From: Campanula takesimana
Lineage: Eukaryota; Streptophyta; Magnoliopsida; Asterales; Campanulaceae
Direction: 5' to 3'
NCBI GenBank assembly: GCA_026119855.1
Contig: JAOWBW010000180.1
Span: 124,001 to 188,000, forward strand
DNA length: 64,000 bases
In this document: positions 1 through 10,778 of the stretch, in pieces
How the letters are laid out: each line of letters opens with the position of its first letter
Position numbering within the stretch: the stretch's first letter is position 1
The notes under the pieces: generated by a model
The model's input: the letters and a program-made list of their open reading frames with translations, nothing else
Told to the model about the DNA's origin: nothing
Databases searched by the model: none
Translations under genes and position numbers: made by a program

Positions 1-408
1 CATAAGACTAAAGTCTCATTGAACATGTTCAGAAGACTGAAAAAATGGTAAATTTGGATTACTTTACTAAATTGATTGACTTTTTTTGGGGTGGGGGTGG
101 TGTTGAAATGTTACACACTTACACAAGATTCAGATTCTTCCCTATTTATAGGAACTGCAATTTTCTTCCCCAAGCTGCTATTACAATTCAGAATTTTCAA
201 AGGACATAGAAAAGATTATTCAGATAAGTAATGCAAATAGAGTTAAATTAACATCAATGGTTTAAGCTCAACAAACAGCTGATATGGAATTTAGAAACTC
301 ATCTAATGAATTGATGTCATTAAAAAAATCATTAAGTTAAATTCTTATGATTTGTGTTTTACATTTTTATCAAAATCACATTCAAAAGAACAACATTGAA
401 AAAAAAAA
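1..408. other. AT-rich sequence, nothing recognised
   Basis: No open frame, terminal repeat or known motif is visible. It is plain AT-rich plant intergenic DNA, and it is not repeated upstream of the second copy of the duplicated block. Confidence 0.5.
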
Positions 409-1317
409 TTGAGAAATTTTCTTAGACTTGATACTGATTGTATGAACATGTTAATACAAACAGGAGGCTCTCACCAAGGAAAACAGAGGTGCACCGGAGA
501 CTCTCACCAACGAAAACGGAGGTGCGACGGAGATGAAGAAATTCCTGCCGAATATCTCCAGATCTGGATAGAGAGAGACGGATCTGGACAGAGAAACGGA
601 TCGGAGAGAGAGACGAAGTGAGAAGAAGTCGACGGCGCTGGATCTGGATTTCGCCGGAGAACACGTCGCCAGATCTGGATTTCGCTGGAGAAAATACGAC
701 CGTTGAAGATGGAGAGGTTGGCCGGAGATGGAGAAGCTATCAGATCTATCTGGAAATGATCGACACATCGGGAAAAGAGAGTCAACAGTCGCCGTCGGTG
801 TCGGAGAGGCCGGAGATGAGAGAAAGAAGACGCCGGAGCTTCGCCTGAGAAGATGAAGAGCACCGGCGTCGTTTTTTTAGAGAGAGTGTGTGTGTGTGTG
901 AGAGAGAGAGTGGGTTAAGGTTTGGAGAGATGGGAGATTCACTGTGTGTGTTTAGAGAGAGATCTGGAGGAGTAGCAGTCACCGTCGTCGTCGCCGTCGA
1001 TGTCGTCGGAGATGATGACGGCCGGTGAGGAGAGAGAGAACGAGTATTGTGTGTGTGCGCGCGTATTTTAGAGAGAGAGCGCGTGAGTGCAGAATGGGGT
1101 GGAGGGAGAGGAGGGGAGGATTTTGTTTGAGGGGCGGGGTTATTTTGGGTATTTAGTAATAATATTTGACTGGTCAAAGAAGGCTAAAAGAAGGCTAGGG
1201 GTGGCTATGGGTGTGAGGGGAATTTTAATCTCGCCCCAGCTCCTTTTGTGGCATTTGATCTGGGCAAGGTTTTATTTGTAATAAAATCTGGCATTAGGGG
1301 CCCTAGGGGAAAAAATC
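409..1317. other. purine-rich, GC-rich low-complexity island
   Basis: This stretch stands out from its AT-rich surroundings. It is rich in CCGGAGA and GATCTGGAT words. It contains two short imperfect tandem duplications: a CTCTCACCAA unit of about 31 bp near 467-526 and a GATCTGGATTTCGC unit of about 35 bp near 639-698. It also holds TG and GA microsatellites near 885-912 and further GA runs to 1080. Both strands have open frames of 60-130 codons, but the translations are low-complexity Ser/Arg/Pro peptides with no domain I know. It could be a captured gene 5' end, a promoter/leader region or part of a DNA transposon. It ends where the duplicated block begins. Confidence 0.4.
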
Positions 1318-1582
1318 CAAAATCATTTATGAGCTTTGTGGTGGGTTAGGTCACTCATGAAACTTGGACTTAATGGACCAGTGCACGGTGTTTATGTAGC
1401 AAAAGGGATTATCGGACAAATAGTATCATAAGAGAGCCCTGTCATAATCATGAAGCTTACGAGCTTACCGGGTTATACTAGATCTTGGTATTTTATTGGA
1501 CCTTCCTAGGTCCTAGTCGTCCCAGTCGTAAAAATTGCTAAATAGCCTGAGTACGATCTTTGTAATTTATTACCTTCCCAAG
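1318..1582. repeat. start of duplicated block, copy 1
   Basis: This sequence recurs almost unchanged at 51839-52103 in the same orientation and marks the left edge of the segmental duplication. It starts with the shared word CAAAATCATTTATGAGC. It shows no coding potential. A weakly similar stretch (AATGGACTAATGCATAGTG and following) lies at about 6190-6235 on the far side of the MITE/copia insertion. In copy 2 this block is joined directly to the equivalent of 7133, so everything between is missing there. Confidence 0.8.
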
Positions 1583-1800
1583 GACAAAAATAAATACATA
1601 CTCCTTCCGTCCCTGTTTAAGGTTCTTAGTTTGATTTTACACGTTTATTAAGAAACCAATGCAAATTTGAGTCAAGAAAGTAGTGTGTGGAAGATATAAT
1701 TATCCATTTATAAAGCAAGTGGGTGAAAAGTAGATGGGTTATTGATTGTTTTTTTGTAATATATGAACTTTATGAGGACAAGAATGTCCAAAACACTATT

Positions 1801-2254
1801 TGTTGGGTTAATGCCTTTGAATTTGGGACGCCGAGTTAAAGGATTAAACAACAGAGAGATTTCGTAATTCCGGGACAGAGCGCAGAAGGAAGGTTTCCAA
1901 GTCAGTTTTGGACTAGGTTTCCAAGTTCCTAAGAGATTTTGAGATAAACTTTACTAGTATAAATAGAGGTCAGTAGTTTAGATTAAAATCACACCTCAGA
2001 TTGTCATAGACAAATTATTAGAGTGCTCAGAGAGAGATCAATAATTCTAGATCTAGGGTTTTAGCACAGTCAGGAATTATTGTGATCAATAATTCGTGCT
2101 AGCATAGATTAGTGTGATCTTGTAAAGAATTCTCCAGATTGATAATAATATTCTCTCCCCTCCCCGTAGACGTAGCCAAGTTGGTGAACCACGTAAATAT
2201 GTGTTCTTGTGATTGCTCGCTTTTCTTATCAAGTCTTGTTCAATTGCTCTAACA
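1801..2254 (+). repeat. 5' LTR of the Tork-like copia element
   Basis: 454 bp, from TGTTGGG to CTCTAACA. It holds a TATA-like stretch near 1959-1965 (TATAAAT) and the region also found in the short 3' LTR. A divergent relative of its 3' part lies at about 51275-51577. Confidence 0.92.
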
Positions 2255-2256
2255 AG

Positions 2257-2268
2257 TGGTATCAGAGC
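2257..2268 (+). other. primer-binding site, tRNA-iMet
   Basis: TGGTATCAGAGC lies two bases after the 5' LTR. This is the standard plant initiator-methionine tRNA primer site of copia and many gypsy elements. Confidence 0.95.
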
Positions 2269-2334
2269 TCTGGTTTTATCAGAGCTTTGGTTCGTGGTTG
2301 GAGGTTCAGGGATTCCGCTGTAGAGAACAAGAAG

Positions 2335-3810
2335 ATGGGTCAAGGAGCAGATTCGATTGACAAGTTCAATGGAAAGAATAGTTTTTCTCTCTGGCATATC
2401 AAGATGAAGGCTTTGTTGATAGACAAAGATTTATGGGAACCGTTGGAGATTGCAATCAGGGATCGCAAGGATCCCAAGGGTAAGGCAGTCACCACAGAAG
2501 GTACAGCAGATCAGTCAGAGAAGGACAAGATAGCAGCAGCGAAGGAGGTGGCGGCATTGAAGAAGTTAGATCAGAAGGCTCACGCCAAGATCATCAGACA
2601 GTTGGATGATGAGATCCTAACCAATGTTGCAGGAACAGACTCCGGAAGCGATCTTTGGTTGAAGTTGGAAGATATGTACATGACACGTTCATTGACCAAC
2701 AAGTTATACCTGAAGAAGAAGCTATATGATTGTCGTATGACTGAAGGTACGCCTATAAATGATCATCTTGACAGATTTACTTCTGCATTACTTGGACTGC
2801 GTAATATAGGAGTAGTTGTTAATGACGAGGATGCAGCCTTGCAGCTTTTAGTATCTTTACCTATGTCTTATGAACATTATGTCGATTCGTGCATAAACCG
2901 TAAAGATGAGATCTCTCTAGAGGAAGTGAAAACTTCTCTCAAGACAAGGGAATTGCGCCGAAAGGCGAGTGAGAATGAGGCAGGTACCCAGTCATCAGGT
3001 TTGGTTGCTAGTAGTAGCAACAGCATGGGTTCTAGTGGGAGGAAGAACAATCAAGGTAATTCTTCACACAAGAAGGGTCCGAAACCTGGGGATATCTGTA
3101 ATTTCTGCAAAGAAAAGGGGCATTGGAAGTTCGACTGTCCCAGAAGGAAGCAAGGCAAGGCACCAGTCACAGCAGAGGCCATGACGGCCAGGGATTGCAG
3201 TTCAGATGAGGATTATGCTCTAGTAACATCAGAATCATCTTGCGCATCTGATGCATGGATTCTTGATTCAGGAGCGTCTTACCATATCAGTCCTAGGAGA
3301 GAATGGTTTACCGGTTATAGGCAGACAGTTGGCGGTGATATAAGCATGGCTAACAGTGAAGTCTGCAGGGTTATCGGTATTGGTTCGATCAAGGTCAGGA
3401 CTCATGATGGTAGGGTTGTCACTTTGAACGAGGTTCGGCACGTTTCGCATATGACGAAGAATCTGATTTCCCTTAGTCAATTAGACAGCAAAGGTTTCAG
3501 TTTCAAAGGTAAAGGTGGAGCAGTTAGTGTCTGTAACGGTTCAGAAGTGACGCTGAAAGGCCTTAAGCGGGGCTCCTTGTATTTCCTCCAAGGAAAGACA
3601 CTTGCAGAGTCGACTATGGCTGCATCAGAAGAGGTGAACGAGGGAGATATGTCTAAGCTGTGGCACATCAGGCTCGATCACATGAGCACTCGAGAGATGC
3701 ATGAGTTGACTAACAGTGATCTTCTTTATGGCCTTAAGATCAAGGATCTTAAAGGCGTTCTGGATTACATCCACTCAGAGTATTGGGGACCTTCACGTAG
3801 GGATTTCTAA
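2335..3810 (+). pseudogene. copia gag-protease, start of integrase
   Basis: The open frame also runs upstream into the LTR, but the likely start is the ATG at 2335, which gives MGQGADSIDKFNGKN, a Tnt1-type gag start. The gag domain includes a CCHC zinc knuckle (CNFCKEKGHWKFDC) encoded near 3100-3140. The aspartic protease follows with the active site DSGA in WILDSGASYHISP near 3255-3295. The GAG-pre-integrase motif LWHIRLDHMSTREM is near 3658-3700. The frame ends at 3810 just inside the integrase, after WGPS. The rest of the integrase continues in another frame from about 3826, so a frameshift lies at 3800-3828. It acted in particle assembly and polyprotein cleavage when intact. Confidence 0.9.
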
Positions 3811-3825
3811 GGGGGTACAGATATG

Positions 3826-5785
3826 TCTTGTCTATGGTTGATGATTATTCGAGGAAGACTTGGATGGTTATCATGGAGCACAAGAATGGGGCTCTAAGGA
3901 ATTTCAAGGACTGGAAGACGGTAGTGGAGAACCAAACAGAGAAGAAGATCAAGAAGCTCCGGACAGATAATGGTTTGGAGTTCTGCAGTACTGAGTTCGA
4001 TTCGTTTTGTAGAGAGGTGGAGGTTTCTAGACATCTCACCAACAGAGGCACGCCACATCAGAATGGTGTAGCAGAACGAATGAATCAGACATTGCTTGTG
4101 GGAGCGTTGTGCATACTCTCCAATGCAGAGTTGTCTAAACGTTTCTGGGTAGAAACGCTTAGTACAACATGTTACTTGATTAATCATGGACTTCATATCA
4201 GTATTGGCCTCAAAGTTCCCTATGAGGTATGGACTGGTAAATCCATGATTATTTCAAGTGTTGGCGGTGTTGATAAACAGGTGGAGCAACAAGATACTGG
4301 AGAGTTAGTTGTCCCACAGTCAGATGTTGAAAAACAGGTGGAGCAACAAGATACTGAAGAGTTAGTTGTCCCATAGTCAGATGTTAATCAGGATCCAACA
4401 ACAGAGACAAAGACTGAAGCACCAGAAAGTTCAAGTTCAGTTCCTAAAGAACATGGGTTAGCACAAGGAAGGTCTAGAAGAGCTAATTTCAGGAATGGAT
4501 TTGAAGACTTGGTGTCTTATGTACTGCAGGTTACTGAGGAAGTAGAGCCCGTTCTTGCGGAAACTTCTATTTTCAATAAAGCAGATACATGTTCAGAGTC
4601 ATCTCAGTGGTATGCGGCTATGGGTGATGAGATGGAGTCTCTTCACAGGAATCAGACTTGGAAGTTGACTACAAGGCCAAAAGGCAGGAAGATTGTGACT
4701 TGCAAGTGGATCTTCAAGAAAAGGGAAAGGATGTCCCCGGCAGAAGAGGTAAAGTATAAAGCTCGAGATGTTGCAAGGGGTTTCACACAGAGAGAGGGGG
4801 TGGACTACAATGGGATCTTCTCAACAGTGGTCAGACACACTTCGATCAGAGTGTTGCTAGCAATAGAAGGAGAGATATACATGACAGAGTCGGAAGGATT
4901 CCAAGTTCCTGGTAAGGAAGATCAAGTTTGTAGATTGAAGCAATCGTCTAGGCAGCGGTACAAAGGATTTGACAGCTATTTGATAGCAGCAGTCAAGAAG
5001 TCAGAGATTCAGAAGCTGAAAGGCTTATTGGTCGCAGAGATGAAGGGTTTGGGTAACGCGAAGAGAATTCTGGGTATGGAGATCTATAGAGACAGAGCCA
5101 AACGGAAACTGTTCTTATCCTAGAAAAGATACATCAAGAAAGTTTCAGAGAGGTTTGGTAGGTCAACAGCTAAGGCTATAGACACTCCGGGTGCAGTGAA
5201 TGCACGGACAGTCGCGTTTGGGCCCAAATCGGTTGAGGAGAAAGAGTATATGGCTCGAGTATCCTATGCTAGTGAGTTGGTAGTTTGATGTATGCTACAG
5301 TGCGCACCAGCAACGTCAGACTCATCTATGGAGATGGGACAGAATGTGCAGTCGAAGGTTTCTCAAAATTGGGTGATGTTAATACAAGAAGATCGAAGAC
5401 CAGATATATATTCACGCTTGGTGGGTCAGTTGTCAGTTGGAAGGCTACATTGCAGGCAACAGTGACGGTGTCTACAACAAGAGCAGAATACGTGACATTG
5501 ACAGAGTCCGCTAAAGAAGGAATATGATTGAAGGGATTGATCAGCAATCTTGGGATACATCAGGATCAGGCTAGTATTTATTGCGATAGTTTGAGCGCGA
5601 TTTGTTTGGCCAAGGATCAAGAGAGGACCAAGCACATTGGTGTCAGATATCATTTCCTAAGGGATGAGAAATGGGTAAAGATGAAGGTAGGGACGGCGGA
5701 CAACCCTACAGACATATTCACAAAACCCGAGACGGGAAGCAAGTTCCAACACTGTTTGGACTTGCAGAATGTTCGCAGCTATTAG
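3826..5785 (+). pseudogene. copia pol remnants: integrase, RT, RNase H
   Basis: The integrase core starts at 3828 (SMVDDYSRKTW, then LRTDNGLEF and the glutamate of NGVAERMNQ). One frame covers 3828-5123 apart from an in-frame TAG at 4374-4376. The RT begins near 4600 (WYAAMGDEMESLHRNQTW) and keeps KWIFKKRE and RGFTQREGVDYN. The segment that should hold LDVKTAFLHGDL and the one with the YVDD box are missing, so no catalytic RT aspartates remain. RNase H words resume at 5285 (VSWKATLQATVTVSTTRAEY, then CDSLSAICLAKDQ), with a TGA at 5525-5527. The reading ends at 5785 ahead of the polypurine tract. The losses are mostly short deletions between readable blocks. Confidence 0.88.
4272..4385 (+). 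repeat. 57-bp tandem duplication inside pol
   Basis: Two direct copies, 4272-4328 and 4329-4385, encode the word KQVEQQDT twice in the linker after the integrase. The second copy carries the C-to-T change that makes the TAG stop (CCACAG in copy one, CCATAG in copy two). Confidence 0.85.
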
Positions 5786-5840
5786 ATAGCAGAAGAGGCG
5801 AGGGGGGAGAAAAGGTTTGTTGCCATGGAGATTCAAAGTC

Positions 5841-5851
5841 AAGGTGGAGAT
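5841..5851 (+). other. polypurine tract of the Tork-like copia element
   Basis: AAGGTGGAGAT directly precedes the TGTTGGG of the 3' LTR. The same PPT/LTR start style, GGTGGGAGAT then TGTTGGG, occurs in the TRIM-like elements at 20201 and 55170 (minus strand). Confidence 0.85.
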
Positions 5852-6047
5852 TGTTGGGTTAATGCCTTTGAATTTGAGACGCCGAGTTAAAGGATTAAAC
5901 AACAGAGAGATTTCGTAAAGAATTCTCCAGATTGATAATAATATTCTCTCCCCTCCCCGTGGACGTAGCCAAGTTGGTGAACCACGTAAATCTGTGTTCT
6001 TGTGATTGCTCGCTTTTCTTATCAAGTCTTGTTCAATTGCTCTAACG
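5852..6047 (+). repeat. 3' LTR of the Tork-like copia element, internally deleted
   Basis: 196 bp. It matches the first ~65 and last ~130 bp of the 5' LTR. The 258 bp between are gone, with breakpoints at a shared GTA (TTTCGTA joined to GTAAAGAATTC). The final base is G where the 5' LTR has A. The deletion removes the TATA-like and transcription-start region. Confidence 0.92.
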
Positions 6048-6137
6048 CTATTCATCATTTGTCATTTTAGAACTAAGAACCTTAAATTGGGACATACCAA
6101 AAAGGAAAGTAAGAACCTTAAACTGGGATAGAGGAAT

Positions 6138-6388
6138 TATTGAATAGGGGAGATTGTGATCACCCTTGGAGTAATTCAACCACGGTTTGTGTTTGTCCTC
6201 AATGGACTAATGCATAGTGATCATGTAGCGGACCGGATTTTCAAGCAAACTACTACGTTGATTACAATAACAACAAAATAGGAGCTAATAAAATAGCTTT
6301 GGAAGAAATGGAATACATTGGAAGTCAACAAACATAATGTAGTATAGAGTAGAGAAAATCATGAAACAGAGCGTGCAGCATGATAAAT
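6138..6388. other. 3' flank of the P450 gene
   Basis: This is the region downstream of the minus-strand P450 stop codon and should contain its 3' UTR. I see no unambiguous AATAAA on the minus strand. It is missing from copy 2. Confidence 0.4.
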
Positions 6389-8602
6389 TCATATTGGTGT
6401 AGCAATTAGGTAAAGAGGATTCTTCCGGAGAGCTGTTACCCCAAACTCTTCAGCCATGTCCACCTCTTCTGGTTTGATCCCATCGGGGAGTTTCCAGTCA
6501 AAATGACAAAGAAACAAACCAAGTACAAGCTCCATAACTGTATTAGAAAACGTCATCCCTGGACAAATCCTTCTCCCTGACCCGAACGGGAGGTAGTGGA
6601 AAAAGTTACCGTTGTAATTGATGGGGGACCCGTCAAACCTCTCCGGCTTGAATTTATCAGCATCGTCCCCCCACCATTCTGGATTTGAACCTAATGCGCT
6701 TACATTTATAAGGACTAGAGCTTTGGCGGGTATGTCGTATCCACTCACCTGACACCTTTCTCTTGATTGTCTTGGTGCCAAGGCCACTGGGGGATGAAGC
6801 CTCAGAGTTTCCTTGATAACCAACCTTAAATAGACGAGATCTTGAAGGGCGTTTTCGTCTACTTTTGTTCTCTGCTTTCCTCCTGCTGCTGGAAGGAGGA
6901 CACGACGTGCCTCTTCTTGTGCCTTCTTCATTACATCCGGGCTTCTCATCAGTTCTGACATTGCCCAATCTATGGTGGTTGATGAAGTGTCCGTCCCGGT
7001 TGAAAGAATTTCCTGAATTAACCACATAGGTACTATATTATGTTCATGTACTCCCTCCGGCCACATATACAAGCAAAAAAATATATAAAAAAAAAACACG
7101 TATATTAAGAAGGTAGTTAAAGTTATTTAATTATCTTAATTTTAACAATGAAAACATGTTAAAATTACTAATATATCCTCTTATTAAATGTGTAGTAAAT
7201 GTGCACATATATATGAAAATGAGTAACTGTATTGTTTATAAAAGAATAGTATTAAATAAAATTACATTGTATGAGTTTTGTATTGAAACTGATGAAATTT
7301 GCTTATATTTAAGGCCCAAAAAATTGTCTTTTTTGCTTATATTTATGGCTAGGGAGTATACATTAGACGAACATTACTTAACTGAAATCCGAAAAAAAAA
7401 AAAAAAAAAACATACTCCATCCGTCCCGGATTAAGGTTTTTAGTTTGACTTTACACGGGGATTAAGAAAAAATAAATGTTGTGAGTATTGAAAAGTAAAA
7501 TATGAGTGAGAAAGTGGGTAGAGAGTTTTTGTTGTAGATGTGGGAAAGTGGGTAGAGAGTGTTTGTTGTGAGAACGGCAAGTGAGTCCCATAATCCATTT
7601 TAAGTAATAAAGCAACTAAGAACTTAGTCTAAGACAAACTAAAAACGAAAGTAATTTAGAACCTTAGTATGTGACGGATGGAGTAACATCTTTGAATGGA
7701 CTTACCCAGATAGTTGCCTTGAGGCTGGTCATTGAGATAGGATGTTCATTTGAATTATGGAGCCTAAGAAGAACATCAACGAGATCTTCCTGCCAACCTT
7801 CTTCTGACTTTCTAGCTATATGTTCATTGATAATGTTGTTGAGAACATTATCCAGCCTCATATGCAACTTATTAAATTTCGGTTTAACCCCCGTAAATAT
7901 CTCTGCAACATGTTTGAGCGAAGGAAACGTATCAGCAATCTGAAAAGCACTATCTACTGCATCCCTGATCAAGGAGATGACAGCATCAGTTTCTTTACAA
8001 TCGTACCCAAAGGCTGCCATACTAGTTATACGGGTACTGAGCTGCCAAATTTCTTTACTAAAATTAATCAAAATACTCGCTTTTCCTCCAACTGTAGCCT
8101 TTGCTCTGATGGATTCAATCAAATTCCAAACCTCGTTTTCTCTGACGGATTTGAAAGTGTGGACCCGCGTAGAGCTCAAGAGCTCCGTGGAGCAAATTTT
8201 TCGCACTTTTTTCCAGTGGTTGCCATAAGGGGCAAAAACAATGCCCGTGTCGCCATAAGACATGCCAAAAACAATAATGGGTATCGGTCTTTGGGAGAAC
8301 GTGATTTCGTGCTTCTTTAAAACCTCTTCAGCTGCTTCTGGTGATGATATGATTATGGCGGGAATTTCACCGAGCTGTAGATGCATAATGGGTCCATGTT
8401 TCTTTGCCAGCTCCCTGAAGGAACGATGGGGAAGGAGTGATAACTGGTGCAAGTTTCCGATTAAGGGCAGTTTCTTTGGGCCTGGGGGTAATTTTTGTTT
8501 AGGCAATCTCAACTTTTTGAGGTGTTTGATTGTTAGCAGTAAGAAGACGAGGGTAGGAAATAACAAAGGTAACAAAGAGCGGAAATGGTGCAGCATTTCC
8601 AT
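6389..8602 (-). CDS. cytochrome P450, CYP71 clan (CYP71D-like), two exons
   Basis: Exon 1 runs 8602 to 7706 (299 codons) and exon 2 runs 7012 to 6389 (207 codons plus stop). The phase-0 intron has a GTAAGT donor and a TTCAG acceptor. The 506-residue product has the usual length and gene structure of the family. It has an N-terminal membrane anchor (residues 8-28) and a hinge PPGPKKLPLIGN (39-50). It also has helix C WxxxR (W130-R134), an I-helix STGTDTSS (303-310), the K-helix KETLRLHPP with ExxR (E367-R370), and FKPERF (420-425). The heme loop is FGSGRRICPG with the cysteine ligand at 449. Such enzymes are ER-anchored monooxygenases of specialised metabolism that use NADPH-P450 reductase; the substrate cannot be read from sequence. 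The usual Ala/Gly before Gly305 of the I-helix oxygen-binding motif is Thr here. No stop or frameshift is visible, so I call it intact. Its duplicate at 52951-53554 is broken. Confidence 0.93.
7013..7705 (-). other. intron of the P450 gene
   Basis: 693-bp phase-0 intron in the position typical of CYP71-clan genes. On the coding strand the exon ends CTATCTGG before GTAAGT, and the next exon begins after TTAATTCAG. Most of its length is a Stowaway MITE plus a poly-A run at about 7391-7410. Confidence 0.88.
7415..7683. mobile_element. Stowaway MITE in the P450 intron
   Basis: 269 bp flanked by TA, with ends CTCCATCCGTCCCGGATTAAGG and the inverse of CTCCATCCGTCACATACTAAGG. The subterminal GTTTTTAGTTTG is also inverted-repeated. 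The same insertion is present in copy 2 (52661-52928), so it predates the duplication. Confidence 0.88.
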
Positions 8603-8689
8603 GGATGGAGGTGGGGGAGGGGGAATTGCTTTGATTTGTTGTTGCTAACTTCTTTTTACTTATATGTATGGGGAGATGGCTAGCTATGC

Positions 8690-8697
8690 TATTTATA
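8690..8697 (-). promoter_or_regulatory. TATA box of the P450 gene
   Basis: TATAAATA on the minus strand lies about 90 bp upstream of the ATG at 8602. That spacing predicts a transcription start near 8660 and a 5' UTR of about 55-60 bases. Confidence 0.7.
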
Positions 8698-9020
8698 GAA
8701 ATGTGGGTATGGGGCCAAAGTTTTACTAAAACTGTACACAAGTCGGGCGAAGTGGACGGCCGATATGCAATGCGAGCTATATCAACGTGCGAGATTCATG
8801 AACAGGCCAAAATGTCCAAAAATAACCCTAAATAACCCTTTGAATGTGTACCCTTGAGACATGAGATTTTTTAATCTATAAAAAATCTCATTTTAGTTCT
8901 ACAAAGTTTCAGAATGAAAATGTTTTAATATTCTTTAAATAGTAGGACTCACTTGTCATACTCACAACAACTATCCACTTACTATTCTCTACCTCACTTT
9001 CTCTCTCCCACTCAACTATA
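8698..9020. other. P450 upstream region
   Basis: About 320 bp between the TATA box and the first upstream MITE. No further promoter element can be named with confidence. It is deleted from copy 2. Confidence 0.4.
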
Positions 9021-9304
9021 CTCCCTCCGTCCCATCTTAAACTTCAAAAATTTCCCTTTTGGGTGTCCCAACTTAAACTTCAAAATCCAAAAAGGAAAGT
9101 TATTTATACTTTTTTATTTAGTGAGACATACATGTCATACACATAACAACTATCCAATAACTATTCCCTACCCCACTTTCTCTCTCCTACCCACTTTCTA
9201 TACTCACAACACTCTACCCCACTATCTATATTTTATAATATAAAGATTCTCATCTTAATTCTTGTGCCAACTTTTTTTTAAGGTTTAAGATGGGACGGAG
9301 GGAG
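9021..9304. mobile_element. Stowaway MITE
   Basis: 284 bp with ends CTCCCTCCGTCCCATCTTAAAC and the inverse GTTTAAGATGGGACGGAGGGAG, flanked by TA on both sides (9019-9020 and 9305-9306). The terminal inverted repeats are almost perfect. Confidence 0.92.
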
Positions 9305-10515
9305 TATACACTTACAACATCACATTTTCAATTATTTTCTTAATTCTTGTGCCAAGACTCATTTTTTTTTAAATTAAAGAAACATACTTCATCCGTCTCA
9401 ATTTAAAGTTCTTACTTTTCTTTTTGATGTGTCTTAGTTTAACGTTAGTTGCAGAATTCCACAAATGGTAGTATGAGCAATGTTTTGAACAATTTTGTCC
9501 TTATAAAGTTAATTTAATTAAAAAAAATACTACGTCCCAGTTTAAGGTTTTTAGTTTGACTTTGCACGAGGATTAAGAAAAAACAAATGTTGTGAGTATA
9601 AAAAGTAATGTAAGGGAGAGAAAGTGGGTAGGAAGTTTTTGTTGTGAGTATGACAAGTGGGTCTAGTAACACCCGAGATTCATCCATTTCATATGCATTC
9701 ATTGGCATGCTTGCATTAAAATATGCATGAGTAGGTACTATTTATTCATTTTTATTTACTTTTGCCTAGGTATATTATTTCACATAAATGTGTGTTATGA
9801 TATTTTGTGACATTTCAATATTTAAATATAAAATGTTAAAACACAAAAATATAGAAATGAGTTAATAGTACAATTAATTTTCGTCTAGCTTGTACACCTT
9901 GTAATAAAATGATCATAACTCTTTGTATAAAACTCGAAATTCGGATCCGAAAGAAGCTGAGTAAACTAGACATTTAGGACATTCAAAAGAACATTTATAT
10001 GCTTAATTTGAACATGTAAAACGTCTAATATAAGCTGTTTAATTTGAATATGATTCAACCAATCGCAATAGTTGAATTTATTTAATTATTAGCCACCTCA
10101 CTAAATAACTTTTACCTTCTTTGACCGTGAATGGGCTTGGGGAAAAAATTAATTTTTGGTTGATCTTCCTAATTCCCTATTAAGAAAGAAATCGTAAAGC
10201 CTACATTGTTGACTAGTTTTAAGTGGGTTGACTTGTGCTTAATTTTAATTGGTCCAATTTTATTGACAGGGATTGTGAGCTAGTGTGTAGTATTCTTTAT
10301 TAAGTGTGCTTCTTACGTACACACACTCATGAAAATGTAAAAGAGTTAACTGAGAGAGAAAGAAACGGTAGGAAAAAATACTAATAATAAGTTAAATGAA
10401 TATGGAATAAAAAGATGCATGTGTCACCTACAATTGATGACCACGTTGGCTATTTACTGAAAAGGCTAAACCGACTCCCTCAACCTTATTCACTCTTTTC
10501 CAAACAAATAAAGTA
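9305..10515. other. intergenic region with MITE fragments
   Basis: Two partial Stowaway-like ends are visible, one at about 9388-9450 (CTTCATCCGTCTCAATTTAAAG) and one at about 9529-9665 (related to the P450-intron MITE, starting CTACGTCCCAGTTTAAGG). The rest, to 10515, is AT-rich with no gene. Confidence 0.55.
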
Positions 10516-10778
10516 CCCTTCCGTTTCAAAATACATATTAGGAGTTCAATTTTGTTTCAAAATACTTGACAGTTTACTAATTTCGAGACATTTTTTTCTC
10601 TTATATACCAATTATACCACCATACATTAATTGCAACCTATTTCTTGTTTAAGCATTTAATTGCATAGGTAATTGGATTCTTTCAAGGGTAAACAAGTCT
10701 TTTTTATATGTATTAATTACATTTCTTAATATGTGTGATGAAGTCTAACACGACATGTATTTTTTGAAACAAAGGGAG
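10516..10778. mobile_element. MITE, Stowaway-like
   Basis: TA-flanked element with ends CCCTTCCGTTTCAAAATAC and the inverse of GTATTTTTTGAAACAAAGGG. Its right two-thirds are found in copy 2 at 53555-53786, fused to the P450 relic. A diverged relative lies at about 30560-30790. Confidence 0.75.

Larger units (their letters stand above)
1801..6047 (+). mobile_element. Ty1/copia retrotransposon, Tork/Tnt1-like, decayed
   Basis: It is bounded by 5-bp direct repeats CTATT (1796-1800 and 6048-6052) and by LTRs starting TGTTGGG. The 5' LTR ends CTCTAACA and the 3' LTR ends CTCTAACG, one base changed. A tRNA-iMet primer site, gag, protease, integrase, reverse transcriptase and RNase H remnants follow in the copia order. 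The protein words match Tnt1-type elements. The coding region carries at least one frameshift and several stops, and pieces of RT are missing, so it cannot be autonomous. The 3' LTR is 258 bp shorter than the 5' LTR. The element is absent from copy 2 of the duplication, where the whole surrounding interval is deleted. Confidence 0.95.
1601..6137. mobile_element. Stowaway-like MITE split by a copia insertion
   Basis: The left end (CTCCTTCCGTCCCTGTTTAAGG, preceded by TA) and the right end near 6114-6137 (CCTTAAACTGGGATAGAGG, followed by TA) are inverted copies of each other. Internal words such as GGTTCTTAGTTTGA and AACTAAGAACCTTA match the MITEs at 7415 and 43012. The MITE proper is 1601-1800 plus 6053-6137. 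A copia element with its own 5-bp duplication sits between the two parts. Stowaway MITEs are non-autonomous Tc1/mariner derivatives with TA target duplications. Confidence 0.75.

Noticed and set aside
2250..2270. tRNA gene at primer-site matches (2257, 38149, 49411, 29378)
   Set aside because: Only 12-19 bases complementary to tRNA 3' ends directly beside LTRs; these are primer-binding sites, not tRNA genes.
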